A DNA stretch of 64,000 nucleotides. Origin: UBA7672 sp041166025. GTDB taxonomy: Bacteria; Pseudomonadota; Alphaproteobacteria; Caulobacterales; Hyphomonadaceae. The notes below the pieces were generated by a model that saw only the letters and a program-made list of their open reading frames with translations, searched no databases and was not told the DNA's origin. Position numbers and translations under genes: made by a program. The first letter of the stretch is position 1. Every line of letters begins with the position of its first letter. Location of the stretch: assembly GCA_041166025.1 (NCBI GenBank), contig JBEAMJ010000012.1:13598-77597 (forward strand). Reading direction: 5' to 3'. Of the stretch, positions 1-8,249 are shown one piece after another.

Positions 1-165
1 CTCGTAAGCCGATGCAGCGTTCGGCAACTTGAGGCGCTCGGCTTTCCCCCTCCTGACCATGACTACTGGGACGAGACAACGCTGCAAGGCGCGGCGGAGC
101 GCTATCCAAACCTCGACCTCACAGCATGGAAAAGGGCGCTTGGGAGGCCGCGCGATGCCCGGTGA
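1..165 (+). CDS. C-terminal end of an unrecognised protein (partial)
   Basis: The first reading frame is open from base 1 and ends with TGA at 163-165. It encodes about 54 residues (for example GFPPPDHDYWDE and YPNLDLTAWKRAL) with ordinary protein-like composition. The following esterase begins inside it at 155, an 11-base overlap that suggests translational coupling. The fragment is too short to assign a family, and no catalytic motif is visible. It explains why the longer upstream extension of the esterase frame, which would start at 29, is unlikely to be translated. Confidence 0.55.
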   Translation, partial: LVSRCSVRQLEALGFPPPDHDYWDETTLQGAAERYPNLDLTAWKRALGRPRDAR

Positions 166-1144
166 CCGTATGCGCCTGCCGGCGCGCGATATCCCGCTGC
201 CCTTGAGCGTCAGCGCGCAAGCGCGGGCCGCTCTCGCAACGGGCGCTGCAAGAGAGACGATAGCCAGCCCAGAGCTCGGAGATGTCGCAGGCTGGCGCGC
301 CTACGTCACCGCCATGAATGCACGCATGCAACCTTACGAAGAGATGGTTTGGTCATCGCCGAACTTCCAAATCGACGTCGAGCGTGTCGGCGACATCGAC
401 GCGTACGTCCTGGCGCGAAAGGGCGCCGGCGAAGCGGAAGATCGCAAGGTAAACTTCTTTCTACATGGCGGCGGCTGGGTGTGTTTCGGGGGCCGCACGA
501 TTGTACTCCCCGCCGCAGCGGCGGCGCATCAATTCGGCGGCACGGTCTATGCGCCCGATTACCGAATGCCGCCTGATCATTTCTTTCCGGCCGCCTTGGA
601 CGATTGTTTGGCCGCTTATCGGGAAGTGCTGCGCCGATTCAGTCCGGGGTCTGTTCTTGTCACGGGCGAGTCTGCAGGCGGCAATCTCGCGGCGGCTTTG
701 ATGCTGAAGGCGAGAGATGTCGGGCTGCCGCCCCCTGGAGCCTTGTACCTCAACACGCCGGTGCTGGACCTGACGCACTCAAGCGATAGCCTCGCCACAA
801 ATTGGGGCGTTGACGTGGTTCTGAGCAGCGGCGTGCAGGGGGTGGCCGACTTTTATCGCAATGGCGCAGACCCCAGGGACCCCTACCTCTCGCCGTTGCT
901 TGGAGACCTTAGTCGCGGTTTCCCGCCGACCTACCTTCGAACCGGAACCCGCGATCTCTTGCTCTCTGATACGGTTCGCATGCACGCCACGTTGCGCAAG
1001 GCGGGCGTGGAGGCCGATCTTTATGTGGGAGAGGCCATGCCGCACGGCGGTTTTGCAATCCTCGGCGCCGAAACGCCTGAAGATGTCGACGCGCGCGCTG
1101 ACCTCGCGCGATGGCTTTCGTGGCGCTGGATCGCCAGGGATTGA
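155..1144 (+). CDS. alpha/beta-hydrolase, HSL-family (type IV) esterase
   Basis: This 329-residue hydrolase should cleave carboxylic esters. The oxyanion-hole motif HGGGW starts at about residue 104, the nucleophile elbow GESAGG places Ser at about 173, and the triad is completed by Asp near 267 (GTRDLLLSD) and His near 297 (MPHGGF). I start it at ATG 155 rather than 29 because the LPARDIPLP segment aligns with the same segment of the paralogue at 5760. The region before 155 also encodes another protein in a different frame. No signal peptide is seen from this start, so it is probably cytoplasmic, unlike its paralogue. Family assignment is firm; the substrate is unknown, and the setting suggests an ester of a branched acid or alcohol. 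Confidence 0.85.
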   Translation: MPGDRMRLPARDIPLPLSVSAQARAALATGAARETIASPELGDVAGWRAYVTAMNARMQPYEEMVWSSPNFQIDVERVGDIDAYVLARKGAGEAEDRKVNFFLHGGGWVCFGGRTIVLPAAAAAHQFGGTVYAPDYRMPPDHFFPAALDDCLAAYREVLRRFSPGSVLVTGESAGGNLAAALMLKARDVGLPPPGALYLNTPVLDLTHSSDSLATNWGVDVVLSSGVQGVADFYRNGADPRDPYLSPLLGDLSRGFPPTYLRTGTRDLLLSDTVRMHATLRKAGVEADLYVGEAMPHGGFAILGAETPEDVDARADLARWLSWRWIARD

Positions 1145-1166
1145 TCGCAGCTCGGGCTCTGACGAA

Positions 1167-1970
1167 TCAGGTCACGCCGCCGGGCGAGGTTGGCAAGGCG
1201 CCCACGAGGCCACCACAGACGGGCAGGGCTTGGCCGTTCACGTAGGACGAATCGTCCGTTGCGAGGAAGAGCGCCACAGACGCAATCTCCGAAGGATCGC
1301 CAATCCGCTTGAGTGGATTGAGCGCGCTGCCATCGCCGCCGCGAGCGCGTTTCACGGCGCCGCTATCGTACATTTTCGTCTCGATGAGGCCCGGGCAGAT
1401 GGCGTTGACGCGAACGCCCGTACCGTAAACGCCAAACGCCATGCTATTGGCCATGGCGATCACGCCGCCCTTGCTGGCGCCATAGGCGACGACGCCGGCA
1501 TTGCCGCGTATTCCCGCGACGCTGGCAGTCATGATGAAGGACCCTTTGCCTTGCTTGGCCATGTGTGGAAGCACGTGCTTGAGCAAGATGTAGGGGCCGA
1601 CAAGATTCACATCCAACACTTGCTTGAATTGTTCGACGGAAGATTCCATGCCGAGCGCGAGGCGTTTTTCGCCGTTCTCTTCTATGTAAGCGCCAATGCC
1701 GGCATTGGCGAAGGCCACATCGAGCCTTTCGAATGTGCTCACGGTCTGCGCGACAAGCGCGGCAACATCGACCTCATTGCTTGCATCCCCTCGAACAGCA
1801 ATGACCTTCCCTGGTCCCCCGGAAGCGAGGCGCTGAGTTTCCTTGACACTGTCTTCAGTGATATCGAAGGCTGCAACTTGAGCGCCTTCTTTGGCAAACA
1901 ACAGCGTTGTCGCTCGACCAATTCCGCTACCGGCGCCGGTGATGATGGCGACTTTCCCTGCCAGTCTCAT
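1167..1970 (-). CDS. short-chain dehydrogenase/reductase (SDR)
   Basis: This is a classical SDR of 267 residues. It has an N-terminal nucleotide-binding motif (ITGAGSGIGRA), NAG in the middle (FANAGIG), catalytic Ser in the TASVAG region and the YGASK active site. It ends with a typical sheet region (YVNGQALPVCGG). It probably oxidises or reduces an alcohol/ketone with NAD(P). The start at ATG 1970 is chosen because the fold begins directly there (MRLAGKVAIIT); the 35 extra residues of the longer frame have no family counterpart. A TACYNNNNRGTA palindrome lies about 120 bases upstream at 2089-2100. The gene converges with the esterase ending at 1144. The substrate cannot be read from the sequence. 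Confidence 0.88.
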   Translation of the reverse strand: MRLAGKVAIITGAGSGIGRATTLLFAKEGAQVAAFDITEDSVKETQRLASGGPGKVIAVRGDASNEVDVAALVAQTVSTFERLDVAFANAGIGAYIEENGEKRLALGMESSVEQFKQVLDVNLVGPYILLKHVLPHMAKQGKGSFIMTASVAGIRGNAGVVAYGASKGGVIAMANSMAFGVYGTGVRVNAICPGLIETKMYDSGAVKRARGGDGSALNPLKRIGDPSEIASVALFLATDDSSYVNGQALPVCGGLVGALPTSPGGVT

Positions 1971-2088
1971 GGTAGCCTCGAGTTGTTGACGCTGTTGAGG
2001 CGCGTGACCGCTTCGGGTAGCGCGCCGGCGCGAGACGCGGGGGCACTCTTCCGCACCCTCAGCCAGACCAGTCAAGGATAGTCAAAGC

Positions 2089-2100
2089 TACCATAAAGTA
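2089..2100. promoter_or_regulatory. TACYNNNNRGTA palindrome (site 1 of 5)
   Basis: The sequence is TACCATAAAGTA. It lies in the gap between the TetR gene and the SDR, about 120 bases upstream of the SDR start on the minus strand, and is followed by an A/T-rich stretch. It shares the form TAC-Y-N4-R-GTA with four other intergenic sites in the window. Operator function is inferred from location and repetition. Confidence 0.5.
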
Positions 2101-2129
2101 AATAAAAATACTACGCGGCTAGCTTGCGG

Positions 2130-2810
2130 CTAGCGCGGCTCCAGCCCCTTGAGAAATAGGTCCATCAAGAGCGCGAGCAGCTGGTTGTGATTGTAGTGGG
2201 ACTTTTTTTCGTTGTACCAGATCGGCACCCAGAGGATCGAACTGACAAGCGCTCGCTCTACGATTGCGGCGTCGGGGATATGGATGCTGCCGTCGCCCTC
2301 GGCGTCGCGGATCAGTTCAACAAGGCGATCTGACTGTGCGAAATAGGCTCGGTTCACCTCGCGACGTTTCGCGATCCCTAGCGAGTTGTCCTGCCAAAGC
2401 CTAGGCAGTCCCGAGTCTGGGGACCAAACAAATTGCGCATAGGCGCGGATGAAAGTTTCAATTTTTTTGATGCCGGAACCCTTGCAGGCGAGCGCTTCGT
2501 CGATCGCTTGCGCCTGTTGGCTGGCAATACGCAGATGGCACAACGCAACAAGCTCTTCTTTGTTGCGTACATAGTAGTACACTGAGGGCTTGGTGACGCC
2601 CAGCGCGTCTGCGACATCGTCTAGAGAAGTGCCTGCCACGCCGTGGTCGTGGATCAGCTTTGCGGCAACGGCGACAATGGCGTCTCGCTTGTCCTGGTGC
2701 TGCACGCTGCGCTCGAACGGGTTGGTTGAGACCCTTCCGGCTCGTCGTTTTGGGGGAGGGGGCTTGGTCGCTCTCTTTGAGTTGGCTGTTCGCCCGGCGC
2801 TTGCTGTCAC
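2130..2810 (-). CDS. TetR/AcrR-family transcriptional regulator
   Basis: This 226-residue protein begins with a basic, proline-rich tail of about 40 residues. A TetR DNA-binding domain follows: KRDAIVAVAAKLIHDHGV, then the helix-turn-helix TSLDDVADALGVTKPSVYYY and the NKEELVAL segment. The C-terminal half is a variable helical ligand-binding domain containing Trp-rich stretches (FVWSPD, ILWVPIWY). A near-perfect 20-base palindrome sits 24-43 bases before its start and may be its own operator. It is a candidate regulator for the adjacent SDR and the TonB receptor, perhaps responding to an acyl-CoA or substrate. Family is certain from the helix-turn-helix; the ligand and targets are inference. 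Confidence 0.9.
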   Translation of the reverse strand: MTASAGRTANSKRATKPPPPKRRAGRVSTNPFERSVQHQDKRDAIVAVAAKLIHDHGVAGTSLDDVADALGVTKPSVYYYVRNKEELVALCHLRIASQQAQAIDEALACKGSGIKKIETFIRAYAQFVWSPDSGLPRLWQDNSLGIAKRREVNRAYFAQSDRLVELIRDAEGDGSIHIPDAAIVERALVSSILWVPIWYNEKKSHYNHNQLLALLMDLFLKGLEPR

Positions 2811-2833
2811 TGCAGTACGTCCCTTTTCGGTTA

Positions 2834-2853
2834 GGTCAAACGTACTTTGGACC
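2834..2853. promoter_or_regulatory. 20-base palindrome, candidate TetR autoregulatory operator
   Basis: GGTCAAACGTACTTTGGACC has twofold symmetry of the form GGTCnAAnGTACnTTnGACC; only two symmetric position pairs fail to match. It begins 24 bases upstream of the TetR-family start at 2810. TetR proteins commonly bind palindromes of this size in their own promoter. Binding is inferred. Confidence 0.5.
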
Positions 2854-3290
2854 GTGTGCCCAACCGCTGAGACCGTGTCTCGCCAAGTGCCGCTTGCATA
2901 TCACGTCGCGTGCTTTGCAGACAAGGCCGCGTCGCTCCCGCGACAGTAGGGCCTGCTGTGGTGACGGGGCCTAGAGTAGATTAACCTACCGGGCGAGTGG
3001 CCGCCAACCAGCGGGAACCGCCGGTGCGGTGGTTGTTTCGGGTCGGGCGCGGCGCCTCTGGATCGTGCTTTGCGCCGGCTGTCGCGATTCGCCTGAAGAT
3101 CTGTCGGATTTCGCCAGGGCCTTGGCGCGGGCTCGGGCGCATAGGTGGTTTTGGAGCAGAGTCCGCGTCGGACCGTCGGCTGTAGGAGGGGCATGAGGTG
3201 GGCTTTGTGTGGCGCTGGCGGCACAATGCTTCGCAAAGACCCACAAGTGCGATGCAAGCGCGTGCTGCTGTATCGCCATGCTCCCGAAGC

Positions 3291-3302
3291 TACCGTAGAG
3301 TA
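3291..3302. promoter_or_regulatory. TACYNNNNRGTA palindrome (site 2 of 5)
   Basis: TACCGTAGAGTA lies 59 bases upstream of the TonB-receptor start. Its left flank AAGC matches that of site 1 (AAAGC...), so the two sites agree beyond the core. Operator role is inferred. Confidence 0.5.
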
Positions 3303-3360
3303 AGAGGAAATACCGCATGATAGATGCGGCACAAGGCTGAAGAATGACGGGGAGGTTGTA

Positions 3361-5622
3361 ATGACATTGAAGAACGTCACCAGAGCGTTGGCAGTGGCCG
3401 TGGCAGCAGCGGCTGGCGGCGGCGGCTTCGGTGTTGCTGAGGCCCAGGAGTCTGGACCCACAACCACAGAGGAGACGATCGTGGTCACGGCGACCCGCCG
3501 TTCGACGGACTTGCAGGATACGCCGCTTTCCGTCAGTGCGTTGTCCGGAGAGCAGCTTGAGGAGCGCGGGCTGGTTTCCGTCGCCGATGCGGTGCAACAA
3601 ACGCCAGGCGTCTCCTTGACCAGCAACCAACCAGGCACAAACGAGTTCATTATTCGGGGCGTCGGGACCTCGACGAGCTACGCCACGCTAGCGGGAGCGA
3701 TCACGAACGCCACAACGGCCACCTATCTTGACCAACTGCCCGTCACCAACACTGTACAGAAGACGCCGGATTTCCGCTTCATTGATCTTGATCGCATCGA
3801 GGTGCTGCGCGGACCGCAGGGCACGCTCTATGGGCAAAGTGCGATGGGCGGCGTTGTACGCTACATCACCAATCGGCCAAGCACGGAGGGTTTGGCCGGC
3901 GGATTTAACGCCTACTCATCCATCACCGAAGACGGCGGCTTGAATCTCGGCGGCGACGGTTACCTCAACCTCGCGCTGTCCGATACGCTAGCGTTGCGCG
4001 CGGTGGGGTATGCCTATGGCAACGCCGGATTCATCGATGTCGTTGGCACCGCTTTCGATGAGGACGCGAACAACGAAGAGACGCTCGGCGGACGTTTCGC
4101 TTTGCGCTGGACGCCCACCAATCGCTTCACGGTTGACCTGACGGCGCTCTACAACGAAGTCAATTTGGGCAGCCTACAGCTTATCTCATCAACCTACCCT
4201 GTAGATTTCAATCTCTTCACGCCGCCGGTGGTGACGCCAGTGAGCACGGATACGTTGGAGGTAGAACACCTTCAGCCATCTGAAGAGAGCGCGTCGGTGC
4301 TCGGCGCTGAGTTCTTGTATGAGTTTGGCGGCTTCAATGCCAATCTGATCCTCGCGCACAGGGAAACCGACTCCGACTCAACGTTTGAGTCTTCTGAATT
4401 CGTGGGAGTCACAGACGCCTATTTCGGTCAACGCACGATCGGGAACAGCGAGAACGACACCGCCGAGTTCAGGCTTACGTCCACCGGGGACGGCAACTTC
4501 ATCGACTGGAACGTCGGCGTCTATTACGAGGACACCGGCGGGCAGATCGGAGCGCGCGCGGTAGCGTTTGGCGATCCCTTGCTCTTGAGCTTCTTCCCGC
4601 ACAACAATCCACCCGGAGGGTTCGTCGTTCCCGGAGATGTCGTAACTGACAATGGCAGGCAGCTCGATTACCAAGAGACATCGGTATTCGGTGAGCTTGC
4701 ATTCAATCTTAGTTCGGCGCTGAGCATTACAATTGGCGCACGTCACGCTGATATCGACACGAATTACCAGCGTACTTTCGCAAATGGAACCAACGATGCG
4801 GCGGCCGCCTCTCTGGTGGGCGTTTCGCAGGCGACATCAGAGAGCGTCGATACCTACAGGTTGAACATCAGTTATCAGGCGAGCGATGACGTGTTGTTCT
4901 ACGCGAATGCGGCCTCTGGTTACAGACCTGGCGGTTTCAATCCTGGAGTTTCCTTCCCGGTTGTCATCCCAGACAGCGCCTATGTATCAGACACTCTCTG
5001 GAACTATGAGGCTGGCGTCAGGACGTCCTGGCTCAACAATCGGCTTATTTTGAACGCTGCGGCCTATCAGATTGACTGGTCAGACATGCAACTCGCCACG
5101 ATTGACCTGGCGACATTCTACACCGCGACCCGCAATGTCGGCGAAGCACAAATCAATGGGCTGGAGTTGGAGGCTTTTTTCCGGGCGACCGATAGTTTGG
5201 CGCTCTCGGCGAATTACACGTACGCAAAAGCCGAAATATCTGAACCCACGAATCTAGGCTTCCTCGTCTTAGCGGAGGGCGATCGTCTTCCCGGCACGCC
5301 AGAGCATGCCTTCACTGCCTTCGCCGATTGGCGGAGCCCAGTGCCCGACACCGAAGCCGAGTTTGTCGCGAATGCAACTTATCGTTACGTCGGTGATCGC
5401 ATCGCCGTTCTCGGAAGTCCAACCGAGATGGATGCCTACTCGCTGCTTGATGTGCGCTTCGGCGTCGAGTTTGCAAGCGGCGTGAAACTGACACTGTTTG
5501 CCGACAACGTGACAAACGAGATTGCAGTCAATCAGCTGACTCCGACGGCTCTTCCCAACTTTACGTACTATAACATCAACCGTCCTCGCACGATCGGCGT
5601 CTCGGCGCGGTACGATTTCTAG
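3361..5622 (+). CDS. TonB-dependent outer-membrane receptor
   Basis: This 753-residue protein should import a scarce or bulky substrate across the outer membrane using TonB energy. A signal peptide of about 28 residues ends near AEAQE. A TonB-box-like segment (EETIVVTATRR) follows, then a plug domain with the usual signatures (DTPLSVSALSGEQL, DAVQQTPGVSL, FIIRGVGTS, VLRGPQGTLYG). The C-terminal beta-barrel ends RPRTIGVSARYDF with the terminal Phe expected of barrel proteins. ATG 3361 follows a good ribosome-binding site (ggggagg). A hairpin sits 20 bases after the stop. The neighbours (esterase, MFS permease, acyl-CoA ligases) suggest an ester or carboxylic acid as cargo, but receptor sequence alone does not show this. 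Confidence 0.95.
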   Translation: MTLKNVTRALAVAVAAAAGGGGFGVAEAQESGPTTTEETIVVTATRRSTDLQDTPLSVSALSGEQLEERGLVSVADAVQQTPGVSLTSNQPGTNEFIIRGVGTSTSYATLAGAITNATTATYLDQLPVTNTVQKTPDFRFIDLDRIEVLRGPQGTLYGQSAMGGVVRYITNRPSTEGLAGGFNAYSSITEDGGLNLGGDGYLNLALSDTLALRAVGYAYGNAGFIDVVGTAFDEDANNEETLGGRFALRWTPTNRFTVDLTALYNEVNLGSLQLISSTYPVDFNLFTPPVVTPVSTDTLEVEHLQPSEESASVLGAEFLYEFGGFNANLILAHRETDSDSTFESSEFVGVTDAYFGQRTIGNSENDTAEFRLTSTGDGNFIDWNVGVYYEDTGGQIGARAVAFGDPLLLSFFPHNNPPGGFVVPGDVVTDNGRQLDYQETSVFGELAFNLSSALSITIGARHADIDTNYQRTFANGTNDAAAASLVGVSQATSESVDTYRLNISYQASDDVLFYANAASGYRPGGFNPGVSFPVVIPDSAYVSDTLWNYEAGVRTSWLNNRLILNAAAYQIDWSDMQLATIDLATFYTATRNVGEAQINGLELEAFFRATDSLALSANYTYAKAEISEPTNLGFLVLAEGDRLPGTPEHAFTAFADWRSPVPDTEAEFVANATYRYVGDRIAVLGSPTEMDAYSLLDVRFGVEFASGVKLTLFADNVTNEIAVNQLTPTALPNFTYYNINRPRTIGVSARYDF

Positions 5623-5642
5623 TTGGATCTGAGGGGCAAGGT

Positions 5643-5672
5643 GGCGGGTCCGCCGACGATCGCGGGCCCGCC
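5643..5672 (+). terminator. GC-rich hairpin after the TonB receptor
   Basis: The 9-base arms GGCGGGTCC and GGGCCCGCC pair with one G-T wobble around a 12-base loop, starting 20 bases after the receptor stop. No T run follows, so it is an atypical terminator. It may only attenuate read-through into the next gene. Confidence 0.4.
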
Positions 5673-5759
5673 CAGCACATTGCTCGCATTGCTTATTGGA
5701 GCGCGAGGTCCCGAAGTGGATCGGCCGAAGCGGGTGTTTGTGATTGAGGGAACCCCCGG

Positions 5760-6827
5760 ATGATTCGTCTTCGCAGACGTCAGCTCGGCGCGGCGCTGAT
5801 TGGCGCAACAGCCGCGGCTTGCGCGCGCACGTCGCCGAGTGCTGAGGCCGGCGCCATCCAACTGCCGGCGCGTGAAATTCCCCCCCCCCGGAGCTTGAGT
5901 GAAGCCGCCCAGAATGCGTTGAGGGCCGGAGCTTCGCGGCCATCATTTCCGACGCCGGCGGCGGACAACATCGCCGGATGGCGCCTCAGCGTCGCGACAG
6001 TCAATGCGATGATGGATGGCTATATCGAGCAAATGGCGGCCAATCCGGAGATTGTGTTGCGGACCGTTCCAATTGCTGGCGTCGACGTGTACACGGCGAT
6101 GCGCGTAAACGCGGACGCGGCCGAACGCGAGCGCATACATCTTTATCTGCACGGCGGCGCTTGGGTTTATGGCTCTGGACGGCGCGTGATCATTCCGGCG
6201 GTGGTAAGCGCTCTCCACTTTGGCGGCGTCGTCCACGCTCCCGATTTTCGCCTGCCGCCTGATCATCCAGCGCCTGCTGCGATAGAGGACTGCGTGGCCG
6301 TCTATCGTGCGCTTCTTGAGCAGCACGCGCCGCAGAACATTCTAGTGTCAGGCGAATCCTCCGGAGGCAATATTGCCGCCGGATTGATGCACAAGATTAA
6401 GGACGACGGTTTACCCAAACCGGGCGCCCTGTTCTTGAACACGCCAGTGACCGACATAAGCGGCGAAAGCGACAGTCTAGTCGCCAATCTTGGGCTCGAT
6501 CTCGTCCTGGGCTCAGGCGTGGGCGCTGCGCCACAGCTCTATTTGGGGGGCGGGGACCCGAACCATCCTTACGTGTCGCCGCTTCGGGGCGAATTGGCGG
6601 ATGCGTTTCCCCCGACCTATTTGCGCACAGGTACGCGCGACCTTCTCCTTTCGGACACTGTGCGGCTTCACGCAGCTTTGCGCAAAGCGGGGGTCGAGGC
6701 CGACCTCTTTGTTGGTGAAGCGATGCCTCATGCAGGTTTCGCCATCCTCGCCGGCGTCGAGACACCAGAAGACATAGATGCGCGTGAAGACACCGTCAGG
6801 TGGCTTGCGCGTCACTGGCGCGCCTGA
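5760..6827 (+). CDS. alpha/beta-hydrolase, HSL-family esterase with Tat/lipoprotein-like N-terminus
   Basis: A 355-residue paralogue of the esterase at 155-1144; their C-terminal thirds are nearly interchangeable (PPTYLRTGTRDLLLSDTVR, GVEADLFVGEAMPH). It differs in starting with MIRLRRRQLGAALIGATAAACA, a twin-arginine-like stretch followed by a hydrophobic segment and a Cys that could be lipidated. This suggests export to the periplasm or a membrane anchor. Catalytic features are HGGAW from residue 131, GESSGG with Ser about 200, and the same Asp/His region. It lies 137 bases after the TonB receptor and 27 before an MFS permease, so it may cut imported esters in the periplasm before uptake of the product. 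Export is inference from the N-terminus only. Confidence 0.87.
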   Translation: MIRLRRRQLGAALIGATAAACARTSPSAEAGAIQLPAREIPPPRSLSEAAQNALRAGASRPSFPTPAADNIAGWRLSVATVNAMMDGYIEQMAANPEIVLRTVPIAGVDVYTAMRVNADAAERERIHLYLHGGAWVYGSGRRVIIPAVVSALHFGGVVHAPDFRLPPDHPAPAAIEDCVAVYRALLEQHAPQNILVSGESSGGNIAAGLMHKIKDDGLPKPGALFLNTPVTDISGESDSLVANLGLDLVLGSGVGAAPQLYLGGGDPNHPYVSPLRGELADAFPPTYLRTGTRDLLLSDTVRLHAALRKAGVEADLFVGEAMPHAGFAILAGVETPEDIDAREDTVRWLARHWRA

Positions 6828-6854
6828 GGCGGCGAACAAGAGAGAAGCGCGAGC

Positions 6855-8183
6855 ATGGCGAAGCCAGAGTCCAGCGAATTGGCGACGACGATTGCGGGAT
6901 CGTCGCCACCGGTCAGCGAACCAGCGGCGGCGAGCAGCTTCAGCTCCCTTTATCTCTACTACGTTGTTTTCGTCTTCTTCCTCGTCAACCTCTTGGGCAC
7001 GATGGACCGGTCTGTGCTTGCCGTACTGGTTGAGCCAATTCGACGGGACCTTTCACTCAACGATTCCCAAATGGGACTCTTGAGCTTTGCCTTTGCAGCA
7101 TTCTACGCAATTTTCGGCTTGTTTATTGGGAGGCTGACTGACACCAGCTCTCGCGCGAAGCTGTTGAGCGTCGCCGTCGGTTTGTTCAGCATAGCGACGG
7201 CCTTGTCTGGGCTGGCGCAGAGCTTTCTACAGTTGTTTTTCGCGCGCGTGGGCGCTGGCATTGGAGACGCCGGCGCTGTCCCCACGAAATACTCAATGAT
7301 CGGCGACTACTTCCCTCCGGAGCGAAGGGCGAGCGCAATGGCGCTCATGCAGGCAGGGCTAGGCATTGGCCCGGCGCTTGGACTCGTGGTCGGTGGGTTG
7401 CTCGCCCAGGAGATCGGTTGGCGGATGACGCTTATCGTGTTTGGCGCGCCTGGCGTGCTTGTCGCCTTGTGTATCGTCCTGACCATTCGAGAGCCCGCGC
7501 GCGGCGTGTTCGAGCGCGAGCCGCTGACCGCGCAGACGCCGAGCTTGAAGGAAACACTCTGGACCCTAGCCAGAAACAGGACGTTCGGATTCATAGTGAT
7601 CGCGTACTCGGCTATGACATTTGCGCTCTTTGGCATTGGATACTGGATGCCGACCTTTATGGTGCGATCCTTCGATGTTTCGCTGGCGCAAGTGGGGCTT
7701 CTATACGGCTCCGTTGTTGGCCTAAGCATGATTGTTGGATTGATTGTTGGCGCATTCCTGTCCGCGCGATTGCTGAAGAGCGAGCGTCGATGGGAGATGT
7801 GGCTGCCAGCGCTGATCAATGTCATTGTTGCGTTGACGTATTTGATCGTATTCACCGCGCCGTCGTTCAATGTGGCGCTTGTATTCGTCGCCGTAACAAC
7901 GTTCTTTTTGGGCTTGATGGTTGGACCGGCTTCTGCTGCGATTCAATCAACGGTCAGCGCGCGCATGCGCGGCGTCGCCGTGGCGATTACCATGCTGCTG
8001 TCGGCGCTGCTCGGGCAGGGGTTGGGTCCATGGGCAATTGGCGTGGGGAGCGACATGTTCGCCGCTGCGCGAGGTGACGGCTCTCTTGGCTTCGTGCTTC
8101 TGTTTACTCCCGCCGTGCTCGTGGTTGGCGGGTTGCTCTATTTCCTGGGCGCGCGGGACTTCAATGCCGATAGGGTCGACTAG
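6855..8183 (+). CDS. MFS transporter (spinster-like)
   Basis: A 442-residue inner-membrane permease with about twelve hydrophobic helices. The first begins near residue 36 (YYVVFVFFLVNLLGTMDR), and the loop 2-3 region carries the MFS-type signature GRLTDTSSRAKLL. The motif GDYFPPERRASAMAL is typical of the spinster-like branch that includes many permeases for organic acids. It sits 27 bases after the exported esterase and 66 before a CoA ligase. A role importing the acid or alcohol released by the esterase is therefore likely, though not shown. The length is normal and there is no obvious defect. Confidence 0.9.
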   Translation: MAKPESSELATTIAGSSPPVSEPAAASSFSSLYLYYVVFVFFLVNLLGTMDRSVLAVLVEPIRRDLSLNDSQMGLLSFAFAAFYAIFGLFIGRLTDTSSRAKLLSVAVGLFSIATALSGLAQSFLQLFFARVGAGIGDAGAVPTKYSMIGDYFPPERRASAMALMQAGLGIGPALGLVVGGLLAQEIGWRMTLIVFGAPGVLVALCIVLTIREPARGVFEREPLTAQTPSLKETLWTLARNRTFGFIVIAYSAMTFALFGIGYWMPTFMVRSFDVSLAQVGLLYGSVVGLSMIVGLIVGAFLSARLLKSERRWEMWLPALINVIVALTYLIVFTAPSFNVALVFVAVTTFFLGLMVGPASAAIQSTVSARMRGVAVAITMLLSALLGQGLGPWAIGVGSDMFAAARGDGSLGFVLLFTPAVLVVGGLLYFLGARDFNADRVD

Positions 8184-8249
8184 GCCGCATGCCACAAGGC
8201 GGTTGAAGCTCTCTGTGGCGGCTGCCGCCTCATACAAGGGTGCTGGCGC

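Larger units (their letters stand above)
2811..3360. other. 550-base divergent intergenic region (TetR / TonB receptor)
   Basis: No convincing gene is seen here. Open frames exist but have atypical Arg/Pro/Ser-rich composition and run into the receptor gene on the opposite strand. The region holds a 20-base palindrome near the TetR start (2834-2853), a TACYNNNNRGTA site at 3291-3302 and a purine-rich ribosome-binding site (ggggagg) just before the receptor ATG at 3361. It must carry both divergent promoters. Confidence 0.5.

Noticed and set aside
861..2081. 406-residue open frame on the + strand
   Set aside because: It runs antisense through the SDR at 1167-1970 and overlaps the esterase end; its composition (Arg/His/Ala-rich) is that of a shadow frame, and the SDR has full family motifs.
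2901..3650. 249-residue open frame on the - strand in the TetR/TonB-receptor gap
   Set aside because: It extends nearly 300 bases into the receptor gene antisense and has Ser/Pro/Arg-rich low-information sequence; no motif, no ribosome-binding site.
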